Source of the DNA: Prochlorococcus sp. AG-418-C09
Lineage (GTDB): Bacteria; Cyanobacteriota; Cyanobacteriia; PCC-6307; Cyanobiaceae
Length of the DNA: 64,000 nt
Assembly: GCA_003214355.1 (NCBI GenBank)
Contig: QCLS01000005.1
Span: forward strand, 35,021-99,020
Direction of reading: 5' to 3'
Shown here: positions 35,822-46,674 of the stretch, piece after piece
Numbering within the stretch: position 1 is the first letter of the stretch
Layout of the letters: every line of letters begins with the position of its first letter
The notes under the pieces: generated by a model
Seen by the model: the letters and a program-made list of their open reading frames with translations, nothing else
Told to the model about the DNA's origin: nothing
The model's database searches: none
Made by a program: the position numbers and the translations under genes

Positions 35822-36994
35822 TTAATAGTGATTTATACACTCTATGATTAAATTATAAAATTTGTCCACTTCTGTTTTCGTGTTTTCATTATTAAAACTG
35901 ACTCTAATATTAGATTGAACTAATGTTGAATTGTATCCCATATTTTTCAATACAGAGCTAAAGGTTTTTTTGGAGTTAGAGCAAGCACTCCCATTGCTAA
36001 TAGCTATATTATTTTCAGACATAAAACTTACAATATGATGCGCTTTAATTGGATTGAATGATTTGTTTAATAAAATAAAAGATAAATGATTTGGTAATCT
36101 TTGAGTAATACTTCCCGTAATCTTAACGTGATTATTTTTTTTAAATAATTCTAAAAGATAATCTCTAATCTGATATGCATTACTTGCTTCAAATATTGGT
36201 TTATCGCCACAAAAATTTATTCTCTGTTTAATATTAGAAAGAGCTGTATTAAGTCCACTAATTAAAGGGATTGACTGTGTACCAGCTCTAATAGAATATT
36301 CATGAGATAATGATATATCAGGATTAAGTATCAGATCTCTTGATTTGTCATTACACAAAAGTATTCCTATACCTTTTGGTCCTCCAAATTTATGCGCCGA
36401 AAAACTTAATAAATCGCAATTTAATTGATCCCAATTAAATAAACCATTTGCAATTACTTGAGTCGCATCTATATGTACAATGGTATCTCTATTTAAACAC
36501 GTTCTACCAATTTCCTGTACTGGTTGTATGGATCCTATTTCACTTTGTCCCCAAATTATCGATATGAATTTTAAGTTATCGGATAAATAATTAATTATAT
36601 TATCCACATTTATTAGACCATAACTATCTACATCAATTTCTTTTATTATCCACCCTCTATTTTTAAGAATGTTAGCAGAAATCAATGTTGCATTATGCTC
36701 TACTTTTGATATTAACAATTCACCTTTTTTATATTTATCCGATAACTTATTAAAAACAAGGGATATTGATTCAGAAGAACCTGATGTAAAAATTATATTC
36801 TCACTTTTGGTATTAAATTTCTGGGCTATTTCTAAGCGGATCTTCTCTAATTGAAAAGAGCATTCGACACCAAAGTTATATTTAGAGGAAGTATTTCCCC
36901 AATAGTTCGTAGATGCATAGTTAATTGCATTTAAAACATTCTTTGATAAAGGAGATGTAGATGCATGATCAAAGTAAATAAATTTATTTTTCAT
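35822..36994 (-). CDS. Cysteine desulfurase (NifS/IscS-like, class V aminotransferase fold)
   Basis: A 390-residue PLP enzyme. The Lys Schiff-base motif is LSFSAHKFGGPKGIG, the N-terminal FDHASTSPLS is the class V opening, and the active-site Cys loop reads ISNGSACSNSKKTFS. It removes sulfur from cysteine as a persulfide for iron-sulfur clusters or thiolated tRNA. The loop around the cysteine is short, as in NifS/IscS types rather than SufS. It sits 3 bases after dapF and 4 before the DUF1995 gene. Confidence 0.9.
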   Translation of the reverse strand: MKNKFIYFDHASTSPLSKNVLNAINYASTNYWGNTSSKYNFGVECSFQLEKIRLEIAQKFNTKSENIIFTSGSSESISLVFNKLSDKYKKGELLISKVEHNATLISANILKNRGWIIKEIDVDSYGLINVDNIINYLSDNLKFISIIWGQSEIGSIQPVQEIGRTCLNRDTIVHIDATQVIANGLFNWDQLNCDLLSFSAHKFGGPKGIGILLCNDKSRDLILNPDISLSHEYSIRAGTQSIPLISGLNTALSNIKQRINFCGDKPIFEASNAYQIRDYLLELFKKNNHVKITGSITQRLPNHLSFILLNKSFNPIKAHHIVSFMSENNIAISNGSACSNSKKTFSSVLKNMGYNSTLVQSNIRVSFNNENTKTEVDKFYNLIIECINHY

Positions 36995-36997
36995 TTA

Positions 36998-37858
36998 TTA
37001 AATAATTATTTCGCCATTAAATACTTTTTCTGCCATTCCAGTCATTTTAACTTCCTCTTCATTATTTAACCACTCAATATATAAATCACCTCCTGGAAGA
37101 GATATTGTTGTTTTACTATTACAAAGACCAAGTAAGAAAGCTGCCACATGAACGGCACAAGCCCCTGTACCGCATGCTAATGTAGCTCCTGCTCCTCTTT
37201 CCCATACTTTTACTTTAATATTTTGTTTATTTAATATTTTAGCAAAATGTACATTTGTATTTTCAGGAAAAAAAGAATTTGTTTCGAATATAGGTCCTAG
37301 TTCAAATAAATTTATAACGTCAAGATCATCAACAAAAAATATTAAGTGTGGATTTCCCATTCCTACGGAATATCCTATTGATGAAAAAGTACCAGAATTA
37401 AATTCTTCTTTGCATAAATTATTAATTTTATTATGCATTGTTGTAGGAATTAACTTATTTTCAAGAATAGGTTTTCCCATTTTAACTGAGATCCCTTCGG
37501 TATTATATTCTGCAACTTTTAGGCCAGCATTAGTTTCAATTTTTAAAATATTAGATTTATTTTGATTATTAAAATTAGACTTATAAAGGTATTCAACTAG
37601 ACATCTAATACCATTTCCACACATTTCTGCCTCAGAACCATCACTGTTAAATATCCTCATCTTTACATCATTACCTTCCTTTGGATTCATTACAAAGATC
37701 ACACCGTCTGAACCAACTCCTAATTGCCTATTGCATAATCCTTTTAAACTAAATCTTTTATCATTTATTATTTCTTTAAAAGAATATGAATTTCTACAAT
37801 CGATAATAATAAAATCGTTACCATTACCTTGAAATTTTTCGAATAACAATTTTTTCAT
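36998..37858 (-). CDS. dapF: Diaminopimelate epimerase
   Basis: A 286-residue cofactor-independent racemase with the two catalytic cysteines in EMCGNGIRCLVEY and TLACGTGACAVH. It converts LL- to meso-diaminopimelate for lysine and peptidoglycan synthesis. The opening LLFEKFQGNGNDFIIID is the standard DapF N-terminus, which supports the ATG at 37858. It heads a leftward operon that ends in dacB and is divergent from leuS. Confidence 0.97.
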   Translation of the reverse strand: MKKLLFEKFQGNGNDFIIIDCRNSYSFKEIINDKRFSLKGLCNRQLGVGSDGVIFVMNPKEGNDVKMRIFNSDGSEAEMCGNGIRCLVEYLYKSNFNNQNKSNILKIETNAGLKVAEYNTEGISVKMGKPILENKLIPTTMHNKINNLCKEEFNSGTFSSIGYSVGMGNPHLIFFVDDLDVINLFELGPIFETNSFFPENTNVHFAKILNKQNIKVKVWERGAGATLACGTGACAVHVAAFLLGLCNSKTTISLPGGDLYIEWLNNEEEVKMTGMAEKVFNGEIII

Positions 37859-37951
37859 TTTTATTTTAATTTTAATAACATAGTAAAGATATTTACAATC
37901 TTATCTTTTGTATAGAATGATTATTAAGATATAAGTTTACTAAAGTTAAAA

Positions 37952-40501
37952 GTGAGTAATTACTCTGAACCGATTAATAAATATAAGCCGATTGAGATTG
38001 AGAGAAAATGGCAGAAAATATGGCATGATAAAAAGCTTTATAAAACAAATGAAAAGATTAATGATTCACAAAAGTTTTATGCATTATCTATGTTTCCTTA
38101 CCCCTCTGGAAATCTACATATGGGGCATGTTAGGAACTATGTAATAACAGATTTAATAGCAAGATATCAAAGATTAAAAGGGAAAAGTGTTTTGCACCCA
38201 ATGGGGTGGGACGCATTTGGTTTGCCGGCTGAAAACGCAGCTATTGAAAGAGGTATTAATCCTGAAGACTGGACTAAACAGAATATATCTCACATGAAAA
38301 AACAATTAAAGTTATTAGGTCTGTCTATAGATTGGGATAAGGAATTCGCCACCTGTGATAAAAGCTATTACAAATGGACACAATATTTATTTTTAGAGTT
38401 ATATAAATCAGGATTAGTATATCAAAAAGAATCTGAAGTAAATTGGGATCCAATTGATAATACAGTATTAGCTAATGAACAGGTTGATTCAGAAGGTAAG
38501 TCTTGGAGATCAGGAGCGGTCGTTGAAAAAAAGCTTTTAAAACAATGGTTTCTAAGAATTACAAATTACGCAGAAGAATTAATTTCTGATCTGGACAACT
38601 TAAATGAATGGCCAGATAAAGTTAAAACAATGCAAAAAAATTGGATTGGGAAATCTATAGGTAGCAATATAACATTTAAAATTAAAGATAATAATGATAT
38701 TGAACTAAAAGTCTTTACAACAAGGCCTGATACTTTATTCGGTGTTACATATTTGGCAATATCTCCAAATAGCATTTTAAGTAAAAGAATTAATGATAAA
38801 AAAATAAGAACATTAATATCTGAATTAAATAATCAAAATAATGAAACAAATGAAAAAATAGGAGTCCTTACGAATTTTAAAGCCATACATCCAATAACAT
38901 TAGAAGAAATACCTATCTGGATAGCAAATTATGTTCTTGATGATTATGGAACAGGTTCTGTTATGGGAGTACCCGCTCATGATCAAAGAGATTTCGAATT
39001 CGCCAAAAAGCATAAAATCAAAATTCAACAAGTAATTAATAAAACTATAAAAACCACTAATCAAATACTTAAAAGTGCATATGAAGAAAACGGATATCTA
39101 ATAAATTCTTATGAATATAATGGATTAGATAATTGTGAAGCCAAAAATATAATTACTAAATTTGGCAATGATAAAGGCTGGGCAGAAAAAACATGCCAAT
39201 ACCGCTTAAAGGACTGGTTAATATCTAGGCAACGATATTGGGGATGTCCGATTCCCATGGTGTCATGTCATAAATGTGGGACTGTCCCTTTAAAAATTGA
39301 TGATCTTCCTGTAGAACTTCCGAATAATATTAAGATAAGAACCAATAAAATTAATTCATTAAATGATAATGATAAATGGATGAATATTAAATGTCCTAAT
39401 TGTGGATTTAATGCAATTAGAGAGTCAGACACTATGGATACATTTATGTGTTCATCATGGTATTTTTTAAGATTCCCATCAAGCCAAACTGATGAAATCG
39501 CCTTTGAGAAGGAATTAATAGATAAATGGCTTCCCGTTGACCAATATGTTGGAGGAATAGAGCATGCCATTCTTCATCTTCTTTATGCAAGATTCCTAAC
39601 CAAAGCTCTTAGAGATAATGAATTATTTAGCATCAAAGAACCATTTATTAAGTTACTAACTCAAGGCATGGTTCAAGCACCAGCATATAAGAATAAAAAG
39701 ACTGGTAAATATATATCTCCTAAAGATATAAAGAATATTGATAATCCAATTGATCCTAAAGACAATTCAAAATTAGATATACTTTTTGAAAAAATGTCAA
39801 AATCAAAATATAACGGAATAGATCCAGAATCAGTTATAAACAAATATGGTGCTGATACAGCAAGAATGTTCATACTATTTAAAGCACCACCAGAAAAAGA
39901 TTTAGAATGGGGTGATTCCGGTGTTGAGGGTCAATTTAGATTCCTTTCGAAAATATGGAAATTGTTTAGCGAAATAAATCATTTTGATGAAGACTGTAAA
40001 GATACGAGGGATGATTCAATCGATAATAGTTTAAAAAGGTCTATGAATATAGCAATTAAAGAGATTTCAAATGATATTGAGAGGAATCAATTTAATACTG
40101 CAATATCAGAATTAATGAAATTTTATAATTCAATAAATAAAAATATTCATTTTGTTAATAATGATTTGAAAAAAACTATTTTACGAAACTTTATTATTTT
40201 ACTCGCTCCATTTGCTCCACACATAGCAGAAGAGATATGGAGCTCCTTAGGAATTAAAACATCGGTTCACGAGCAACTTTGGCCTTCATTAGACAAAAAG
40301 GCTATTGAAAAAGAATCTTATGAACTAGTTATTCAAATAAATGGGAAAGTACGAGATAAGTTGACAATTCAATCAAATACATCAGAAGATGAAATAAAAG
40401 ATAATGTCCTAGGAAGAAAAACAGTCACTAAATGGGTTGAAAATAAAACTATAAAGAAAATAATATTAGTAAAAGGAAGAATAATAAATATTGTTGTTTG
40501 A
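37952..40501 (+). CDS. leuS: Leucyl-tRNA synthetase
   Basis: An 849-residue class I synthetase with HMGH in SGNLHMGHVRNYVITD, a CP1 editing insertion, a zinc-type knuckle region (CHKCGTVP and CPNCGF), the KMSKS motif as MSKSKYNG and the C-terminal LWPSLDKKAIEK...IQINGKVRDK domain. It charges and edits tRNA-Leu. The start is GTG, giving MSNYSEPINKYKPIEIERKW, the normal N-terminal motif. It converges on pgi with a 4-base gap. Confidence 0.98.
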   Translation: MSNYSEPINKYKPIEIERKWQKIWHDKKLYKTNEKINDSQKFYALSMFPYPSGNLHMGHVRNYVITDLIARYQRLKGKSVLHPMGWDAFGLPAENAAIERGINPEDWTKQNISHMKKQLKLLGLSIDWDKEFATCDKSYYKWTQYLFLELYKSGLVYQKESEVNWDPIDNTVLANEQVDSEGKSWRSGAVVEKKLLKQWFLRITNYAEELISDLDNLNEWPDKVKTMQKNWIGKSIGSNITFKIKDNNDIELKVFTTRPDTLFGVTYLAISPNSILSKRINDKKIRTLISELNNQNNETNEKIGVLTNFKAIHPITLEEIPIWIANYVLDDYGTGSVMGVPAHDQRDFEFAKKHKIKIQQVINKTIKTTNQILKSAYEENGYLINSYEYNGLDNCEAKNIITKFGNDKGWAEKTCQYRLKDWLISRQRYWGCPIPMVSCHKCGTVPLKIDDLPVELPNNIKIRTNKINSLNDNDKWMNIKCPNCGFNAIRESDTMDTFMCSSWYFLRFPSSQTDEIAFEKELIDKWLPVDQYVGGIEHAILHLLYARFLTKALRDNELFSIKEPFIKLLTQGMVQAPAYKNKKTGKYISPKDIKNIDNPIDPKDNSKLDILFEKMSKSKYNGIDPESVINKYGADTARMFILFKAPPEKDLEWGDSGVEGQFRFLSKIWKLFSEINHFDEDCKDTRDDSIDNSLKRSMNIAIKEISNDIERNQFNTAISELMKFYNSINKNIHFVNNDLKKTILRNFIILLAPFAPHIAEEIWSSLGIKTSVHEQLWPSLDKKAIEKESYELVIQINGKVRDKLTIQSNTSEDEIKDNVLGRKTVTKWVENKTIKKIILVKGRIINIVV

Positions 40502-40505
40502 TAAT

Positions 40506-42104
40506 TTATTTCTTTTTAAACACAAGTGAACTTGGACTTGACCAGTTTCCTTCTACAGAAAATAATTCGTTATTGAAACATATCTGACGAAGAATAAAGA
40601 ATACTGTTTCAGGATTAACATCATTGAATTTATTTGATATTTCAGTAAAAGTTAAACTAGATCCTGAAATAAGGATTTCTTTAATTTTCTGTTGAGTATT
40701 AATTACATTAGTTGCAGCCTTTTTTCCTGCTTCAACGCCTGGCTGATCATAAGCATTAATATCTACAAGTTCAGCATAAAATGAAACAGCCCTTTCAAAT
40801 AAAGCTATTAAGGCTCCCAATGAATAAGCACTTAACTTGTCTAATGTAATTGTAATACTTTGCCTACCCTCAGAAGAAAGTGCAGATCTTGTTCCTTGCA
40901 GGAAACCAGATAAATAATCTTTTGGGTTCTCTAAATCTTCATATTCAGCATTATCAGGTGAATCTAGTAATTCGATGAAAATACAAAAGAAATTATCTAT
41001 ACCATCCCTCAACTGTTGAACATAAGCATGTTGATCAGTTGAACCTTTATTACCAAATACTGTAATACCCTGATGTACTATATTCCCTGACCTGTCAAAC
41101 TTCTTTCCTAAAGACTCCATTATTAATTGCTGAAGATACTTACTAAAAACCTGAAGTCTATCTCTATAAGGCAACACAACCATATCTCTTTTTCCTTTTC
41201 CATTACCACTTAAATACCAAGCAATTGCAAGGAGAGCTGAGGGATTATTATTAATATTAGTACAGCGAGTTATTTCATCCATCTTGGAAGCTCCTTTTAG
41301 AAATAAATCTACGTCTTCGTCTATTAAGGATAAAGGAAGTAAGCCTACAGAACTTGTAATACTTGTTCTACCACCTACCCAGTCTGGTAAATGAAATATT
41401 TTTAACCACTTTTCAGATTTTGCCTTGGAATATAGATTACTCCCTTTCATAGTAATAGCAATTGATTGTGAAGACCAAACCAGATCTTTCTTATCAAATT
41501 CTTTTTTAATTATATCCATTGCTATTTTTGGTTCAGGAGTTCCACCAGATTTACTTACTATTACAACTAGCGTCCTTGATAATTCATTTTTAAGCTTAGA
41601 TAATTGTTCTGTGATTAGAAATGGATCTATATTATCAATAAAGAAAAAATCTAGACCTCTTAATTCTTTTTGGAGTGACTCAATTATTAGTAATGGTCCT
41701 AGAGCACTCCCTCCTATTCCGACCCATAAAACGTTTTTAAATACCTTACCAGGTTTATTTTTTATTTCACCATTTAAAATATGTTTTGAAAAATCCTTAA
41801 TATCTAATACTTCTCTATCAATATCTTCCTTAATTTTGCTGTCAGGAGAAAGAGATGAATTTCTAAGCCAATAGTGTCCAACTTGCCTACCCTCGCTTAC
41901 ATTGGATATTTCTCCATTTTCTAATCCATTAATTGAATTAAAGACTTTAGTGAATTTATTATCAAATTGATTAAATTGTTCTTCATTAAATTCAATTTTG
42001 CTTATGTCCAACCAAATTTTTAATTCATTATTGTACCAAAGATGCTTTGAGAACTTATTCCATTCTTTTAAATTATTTGAGTTAGTTCCTGTTGTTCCTA
42101 CCAT
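40506..42104 (-). CDS. pgi: Glucose-6-phosphate isomerase
   Basis: A 532-residue enzyme with the phosphate-binding [12 protein letters not shown] motif and the [12 protein letters not shown] motif of the SIS fold, plus the late [12 protein letters not shown] catalytic region. It interconverts glucose-6-phosphate and fructose-6-phosphate, linking the pentose phosphate route, glycogen metabolism and the Calvin cycle. The length matches cyanobacterial Pgi. The 160 bases upstream of its start hold no gene. Confidence 0.97.
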   Translation of the reverse strand: MVGTTGTNSNNLKEWNKFSKHLWYNNELKIWLDISKIEFNEEQFNQFDNKFTKVFNSINGLENGEISNVSEGRQVGHYWLRNSSLSPDSKIKEDIDREVLDIKDFSKHILNGEIKNKPGKVFKNVLWVGIGGSALGPLLIIESLQKELRGLDFFFIDNIDPFLITEQLSKLKNELSRTLVVIVSKSGGTPEPKIAMDIIKKEFDKKDLVWSSQSIAITMKGSNLYSKAKSEKWLKIFHLPDWVGGRTSITSSVGLLPLSLIDEDVDLFLKGASKMDEITRCTNINNNPSALLAIAWYLSGNGKGKRDMVVLPYRDRLQVFSKYLQQLIMESLGKKFDRSGNIVHQGITVFGNKGSTDQHAYVQQLRDGIDNFFCIFIELLDSPDNAEYEDLENPKDYLSGFLQGTRSALSSEGRQSITITLDKLSAYSLGALIALFERAVSFYAELVDINAYDQPGVEAGKKAATNVINTQQKIKEILISGSSLTFTEISNKFNDVNPETVFFILRQICFNNELFSVEGNWSSPSSLVFKKK

Positions 42105-42264
42105 TTTCTAAATCTAAATTATTAATTTATTAGTTATGTTTTTTAACACAATAACATTAAACTATTACTATTTTAAGCAACTATATAAATGTTTTTGTAT
42201 TTGAATAAATGCAATAAAAAATTAATTATTCAAACTATTTTATGAGTATATAAATAAATTAATT

Positions 42265-42921
42265 TTGAAGAATATTAAAGAGTATATAGTTTCACCTGAA
42301 CTTAAAGAGTATTTTAAGTTTGTTCCTAAATTAAGAATAGCTGTTTTAGCATCAGGTAATGGATCAAATTTTCAGAATTTAGTTAATTTATCAAAAGAAG
42401 ATAAATTGGATATTGAAATAGTAAAACTAATCACAAATAACTTTAAAGCTGGTTGTATAGAAAAGGCTATCTCGTCAAATATTTCTTATGAGGTTATCAA
42501 TGATAAGGATTATAAATCTAGAGAAAACTTTGAAGAAGAAATTATAAATCTAATTACAGAAAACGAAATAGAATTAGTAGTTATGGCAGGTTGGATGAAG
42601 ATAGTTTCAGAGAAGTTTATAGATTCATTTAAAAATAGGATTATTAATATACACCCATCAATTCTGCCCTCTTATAAAGGAGCAAATGCCATTAATAATG
42701 CATTTATTAACAAATCCCTAATAACTGGTTGCTCAGTTCATTTTGTTGTTCCTGAAGTTGATAGCGGCGAATTAATTATTCAAGCTGCGTTGCCAGTTAA
42801 GTATTCCGAAACAATAAATATTTTAAAAGATAAGATCCAAACCCTCGAACATATTATTTTGCCTCAAGCGATATCAGAAGCTGGACAAATTATAAGATCA
42901 AAACTTATGGATAAATATTAG
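42265..42921 (+). CDS. purN: Phosphoribosylglycinamide formyltransferase
   Basis: A 218-residue enzyme with the GART core: RIAVLASGNGSNFQNL at about 26-41, the catalytic NIHPSILPSYKGANA (Asn and His) and the SGCSVHFVVPEVDSG-type Asp loop. It transfers a formyl group from 10-formyl-THF to glycinamide ribonucleotide in purine synthesis. The first usable start in frame is TTG at 42265, giving a ~25-residue N-terminal extension seen in cyanobacterial forms. It overlaps the convergent argC by 17 bases. Confidence 0.95.
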   Translation: MKNIKEYIVSPELKEYFKFVPKLRIAVLASGNGSNFQNLVNLSKEDKLDIEIVKLITNNFKAGCIEKAISSNISYEVINDKDYKSRENFEEEIINLITENEIELVVMAGWMKIVSEKFIDSFKNRIINIHPSILPSYKGANAINNAFINKSLITGCSVHFVVPEVDSGELIIQAALPVKYSETINILKDKIQTLEHIILPQAISEAGQIIRSKLMDKY

Positions 42922-43960
42922 TAAATTCAATCCCTTCATTAATATCTAAACCTGAAATCAAGTTAAGATTTTGTAACGCTTGACCAGCTTGTCCTTTAAT
43001 CAAATTGTCTAATACCGAGAGTATTACTAATCTTCCGTTTCTTTTATCAACATTCAAGGAAATATACATATCATTTGTATTTCTGACCCATTTGGTAGAG
43101 GGATAAACTCCTACTGGAAGAATTTTAATATTTAAATATTTTCTATAATAACTTTCTAAAAGAGTTTTACAATCCTCTGATGTTAGACCTGGATCTTTCA
43201 ATCTACAATAAATCGTAGTAAACATACCACGAACTATTGGAATCAAATGAGGTGTAAAAATCAATTCGATTTCATTCCCTGAGATGGAAGATAAAATATC
43301 TTCAATTTCTGAGGTGTGTCTATGATTTATAAGTCCGTAGGCCGATATACCTTCTCCACACTCAGCTAAAAGTAAATCTTGTTTAGGGTCTCTACCCCCG
43401 CCTGAAGTACCGCTTTTGGAATCAACAGAAATACCATCATTGTCTATTATCCCTTGAGTCAAGAATGGTATAAGTGGAATTAATGTAGATGTTGGATAAC
43501 ATCCAGGGCAAGCAATAAGTCTCGAATTTGTTATTGCATCTTGATTAATCTCCGAAAGACCATAAGTAGCCTCTTCACATAATTCATAATCATTTCTTTT
43601 AAATATGTTGGATTCCTTAGAATAAATTTCTTTCCATCTATCTAATGACTTATATCTATAATCGGCAGAAAGATCTATAACTTTCAAACCCTTTTCTATT
43701 AGTGTAGGAGTTATCGTAGATGAAATTCCACTTGGAAGACTAAGTAAGGCTATTTCTGATTTTTCAGCAATCTTATTGGTGTTAATTTCTTCAATTAGTA
43801 AATTATTTTGTAAATTTACAAAAGGGAAAATGTCATTCCATCTTGCTCCTGCTGTCTTGTTGCCGCCTAGAAAAGTTATTTTATAATTTGGATTGCTCTT
43901 TAAAAGGCTGATTAACTGTATCCCTCCGTAACCTGTAGCACCAACTATTGATACATTCAT
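42905..43960 (-). CDS. argC: N-acetyl-gamma-glutamyl-phosphate reductase
   Basis: A 351-residue dehydrogenase with an N-terminal NADP-binding GATGYGGIQL motif and the active-site CPGCYPTSTLIPL cysteine region. It reduces N-acetylglutamyl phosphate to the semialdehyde, the third step of arginine synthesis. The later HRHTSEIEDIL contains the catalytic-site His. It is divergent from ribBA with an 88-base spacer and tail-overlaps purN. Confidence 0.97.
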   Translation of the reverse strand: MNVSIVGATGYGGIQLISLLKSNPNYKITFLGGNKTAGARWNDIFPFVNLQNNLLIEEINTNKIAEKSEIALLSLPSGISSTITPTLIEKGLKVIDLSADYRYKSLDRWKEIYSKESNIFKRNDYELCEEATYGLSEINQDAITNSRLIACPGCYPTSTLIPLIPFLTQGIIDNDGISVDSKSGTSGGGRDPKQDLLLAECGEGISAYGLINHRHTSEIEDILSSISGNEIELIFTPHLIPIVRGMFTTIYCRLKDPGLTSEDCKTLLESYYRKYLNIKILPVGVYPSTKWVRNTNDMYISLNVDKRNGRLVILSVLDNLIKGQAGQALQNLNLISGLDINEGIEFTNIYP

Positions 43961-44048
43961 TTCTCTTAATGGGCGTAATTTGATATAGGATTATATAGTG
44001 TTGAAATTGTTTATAACAAGAACACCTTTCTTATAATGAATATTAATA

Positions 44049-45767
44049 ATGAAAGAAACAAGTACAAAATCAAATAATGGAACAATTTTGGATAACAAAG
44101 AAAACTTTAAAATAGATTTTGATCCAATATCAGACGCTCTAGCTGCTATTAGAAATGGTGAATGCGTTATTGTCGTAGATGATGAAAGAAGGGAAAACGA
44201 AGGCGATCTTATTTGCGCCGCTCAGTTTGCAACACCACAACAAATTAACTTTATGGCAACTGAGGGAAGGGGTCTTATTTGTTTAGCTATGCAAGGACAT
44301 AAATTAGATAAGTTAGATTTACCACTGATGGTAGATAGGAACACCGACTCTAATCAAACGGCATTTACAGTATCAATAGATGCAGGCCCAGAATTCAACG
44401 TATCTACTGGAATATCTGCAGAAGACAGAGCAAAGACTATTCAAGTAGCAATTAATCCGAAAACAAAGCCTGAAGACTTAAGAAGACCAGGACACATTTT
44501 CCCCTTGAGAGCAAAAAAAGGAGGGGTACTGAAAAGAGCAGGACATACCGAGGCTGCTGTTGATCTCGCCCTACTATCAGGTCTTAATCCTTCCGGAGTA
44601 ATATGCGAGATTCAAAATGCCGATGGATCGATGTCTAGATTACCTGAACTTAAAGAATATGCAAACCAATGGGGCATGAAGTTAATATCCATAGCAGACC
44701 TAATTAGGTATAGATTTGAAAATGAAAGGTTTGTTTTTAGAAAATCAGGCGCAGATCTTCCTAGTATCTTTGGAAATTTCAAAGCATATGGGTACATAAA
44801 TGAATTAGACGGTTCTGAACACGTAGCTTTGGTTAAGAAAAAAAACAAACATCTAAGTGAACCTGTTTTGGTAAGAATGCATTCTGAATGCTTAACTGGT
44901 GATGCATTTGGATCATTAAGATGCGATTGTCGACCACAACTTGAGGCAGCATTAGCAAGAATTGAAAAAGAAGAAGAAGGAGTTGTTGTTTATTTAAGAC
45001 AAGAAGGTAGAGGAATAGGATTAATTAATAAATTAAAAGCATATAGCTTACAAGATGGAGGATTAGATACAGTTGAAGCCAACGAGAGATTAGGTTTTCC
45101 GGCTGATCTTCGTAATTATGGAGTAGGCGCTCAAATCCTTACAGATTTAGGTATTAAGAAACTTAAATTATTAACGAATAATCCTAGAAAGATTGCTGGT
45201 TTAGGAGGTTATGGAATTGAGGTTGTTGATAGAGTTCCATTAGTTATTTGCCCAGGTGATCATAATGCTGAATACCTAAATGTAAAAAGAACTAAACTTG
45301 GCCATCTATTAGATGACAATGAAAATAACACAAGTCAAATACCATTTATTGCTATTTTTATTGACGGTGATTACAAGACTAAAGATTTAGTTATTGTTAA
45401 AAATCAAATAAATGAATTCTGTGGAAAACAAAATATAAAAATAAACTTAGAAAGTTCTCCAAGATTGCTTGCTATATGGAATAGACCCAAACTTGTATGG
45501 AGAATATTACACAGAAATGATAGGCAAAGTATTGATATAAACAATGAAGAAATAAAAAAAATAGAAGAACTTATAACAACACTTTCATTACTAAGAGATA
45601 GTTCAAAAGTAGGATTAATTGTCTCCAAGAATATTGAGCAAGCTATTCATCCTACAAATAGTATAAAAATAATGAAAGAAAAAATATCTAATTTAAAAGA
45701 AATCCTATATGCTGCATCAAGAAAATTTAATCTAGATAAAGTTCCTTTCAGCATAGTTTTTACTTAA
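44049..45767 (+). CDS. ribBA: Bifunctional 3,4-DHBP synthase / GTP cyclohydrolase II with C-terminal extension
   Basis: 572 residues. A RibB domain (about 20-220, with [14 protein letters not shown]) makes dihydroxybutanone phosphate. A RibA domain (about 225-420) has the zinc ligand motif [19 protein letters not shown] (Cys, Cys, Cys) and opens GTP to start riboflavin synthesis. A further ~150-residue C-terminal region with [12 protein letters not shown] and a helical end is a cyanobacterial extra domain of unclear purpose. Both catalytic domains appear complete. It stands alone, divergent from argC. Confidence 0.96.
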   Translation: MKETSTKSNNGTILDNKENFKIDFDPISDALAAIRNGECVIVVDDERRENEGDLICAAQFATPQQINFMATEGRGLICLAMQGHKLDKLDLPLMVDRNTDSNQTAFTVSIDAGPEFNVSTGISAEDRAKTIQVAINPKTKPEDLRRPGHIFPLRAKKGGVLKRAGHTEAAVDLALLSGLNPSGVICEIQNADGSMSRLPELKEYANQWGMKLISIADLIRYRFENERFVFRKSGADLPSIFGNFKAYGYINELDGSEHVALVKKKNKHLSEPVLVRMHSECLTGDAFGSLRCDCRPQLEAALARIEKEEEGVVVYLRQEGRGIGLINKLKAYSLQDGGLDTVEANERLGFPADLRNYGVGAQILTDLGIKKLKLLTNNPRKIAGLGGYGIEVVDRVPLVICPGDHNAEYLNVKRTKLGHLLDDNENNTSQIPFIAIFIDGDYKTKDLVIVKNQINEFCGKQNIKINLESSPRLLAIWNRPKLVWRILHRNDRQSIDINNEEIKKIEELITTLSLLRDSSKVGLIVSKNIEQAIHPTNSIKIMKEKISNLKEILYAASRKFNLDKVPFSIVFT

Positions 45768-45784
45768 AACGTTTGGACATTTAC

Positions 45785-46222
45785 TTAAATTAAATAGGCT
45801 TTAATTATTTTTGAACCATTTTGTAATTTCAAAACGACATCCATGTTATCCGTTTTACCAAATACAGTATGAACACCATCAAGATGAGGTTGGGGCTCAT
45901 AAACTATAAAGAATTGACTCCCCCCAGTATCTTTACCTGCATGTGCCATTGAAAGAGAACCTGATAAATGCTTATTTTTATTTATTTCACATTTGATTGA
46001 GTATCCAGGACCTCCTGTACCAGGTATGCCAGAGGCACCTTCTTTGGTATTAGGGCATCCTCCTTGTGCCATAAATCCAGGAATAACTCTGTGAAAAGCT
46101 AAGCCATTATAAAAACCTTCTTCTACTAATTTAGTAAAATTTTTGGTTGTATCTGGAGCGTCCTGCGAAAAAAGTTGGAATTTGATTTCACCTGCTTCAG
46201 TCTCAAAAATAACTGATTCCAT
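45785..46222 (-). CDS. Cyclophilin-type peptidyl-prolyl cis-trans isomerase
   Basis: A 145-residue compact cyclophilin with [15 protein letters not shown] (catalytic Arg, Phe and Gln region), [16 protein letters not shown] and [11 protein letters not shown]. No signal peptide is visible, so it acts in the cytoplasm to speed prolyl isomerisation during folding. It lies downstream of DUF3110 and dnaJ/dnaK in the same direction (gap 40), forming a chaperone-type neighbourhood. Confidence 0.94.
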   Translation of the reverse strand: MESVIFETEAGEIKFQLFSQDAPDTTKNFTKLVEEGFYNGLAFHRVIPGFMAQGGCPNTKEGASGIPGTGGPGYSIKCEINKNKHLSGSLSMAHAGKDTGGSQFFIVYEPQPHLDGVHTVFGKTDNMDVVLKLQNGSKIIKAYLI

Positions 46223-46262
46223 GATTATTATGTTTTTAATATTGTATTACATTTGAAAAAGA

Positions 46263-46643
46263 CTAGAGTAACTTCTCCAAGTTTTTTTTGATTTTATTAA
46301 TGTCAATGTTATCAATATTTGATTCATCAGGATTCCAACATTCTGATTTTAGGTTTTTGGAAGGGGGTGTTAAAAGTAATCTATCTTCTTGAGTTTTAGG
46401 AATAAAGTTTTTTTCAACAAGTCTAGTTTTGTAGCCACATTTATTACAAAAATTTTGAATCTCTTCCATCGATATAAGTTCTGGCAAAGGAGCAGGAAAG
46501 TCTTGCGCTTCTAAAAGTCCACAATAACGTATGGCGTCGTCCTTATCCTCGAACATTAGGACAATAGTATCTCCCTTATATTCAATAGAGTGAATCCCTT
46601 CTTTATCCGTACCTGAGTTATAAAGTAAAACGAATATTTTCAT
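46263..46643 (-). CDS. DUF3110-family protein
   Basis: A 126-residue protein with the FVLLYNSGTDKEGIHSIE start, an EDKDDAIRYCGLLEAQDFPAPLPE core and the EIQNFCNKCGYKTRLV region, matching cyanobacterial DUF3110. No function is established. It sits between dnaJ (31 bases upstream) and the cyclophilin gene (40 bases downstream) on the same strand, so a chaperone-linked role is possible but only inferred from position. Confidence 0.8.
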   Translation of the reverse strand: MKIFVLLYNSGTDKEGIHSIEYKGDTIVLMFEDKDDAIRYCGLLEAQDFPAPLPELISMEEIQNFCNKCGYKTRLVEKNFIPKTQEDRLLLTPPSKNLKSECWNPDESNIDNIDINKIKKNLEKLL

Positions 46644-46674
46644 AAAATTTTTTTCATATTATAACTCAGAAAAA

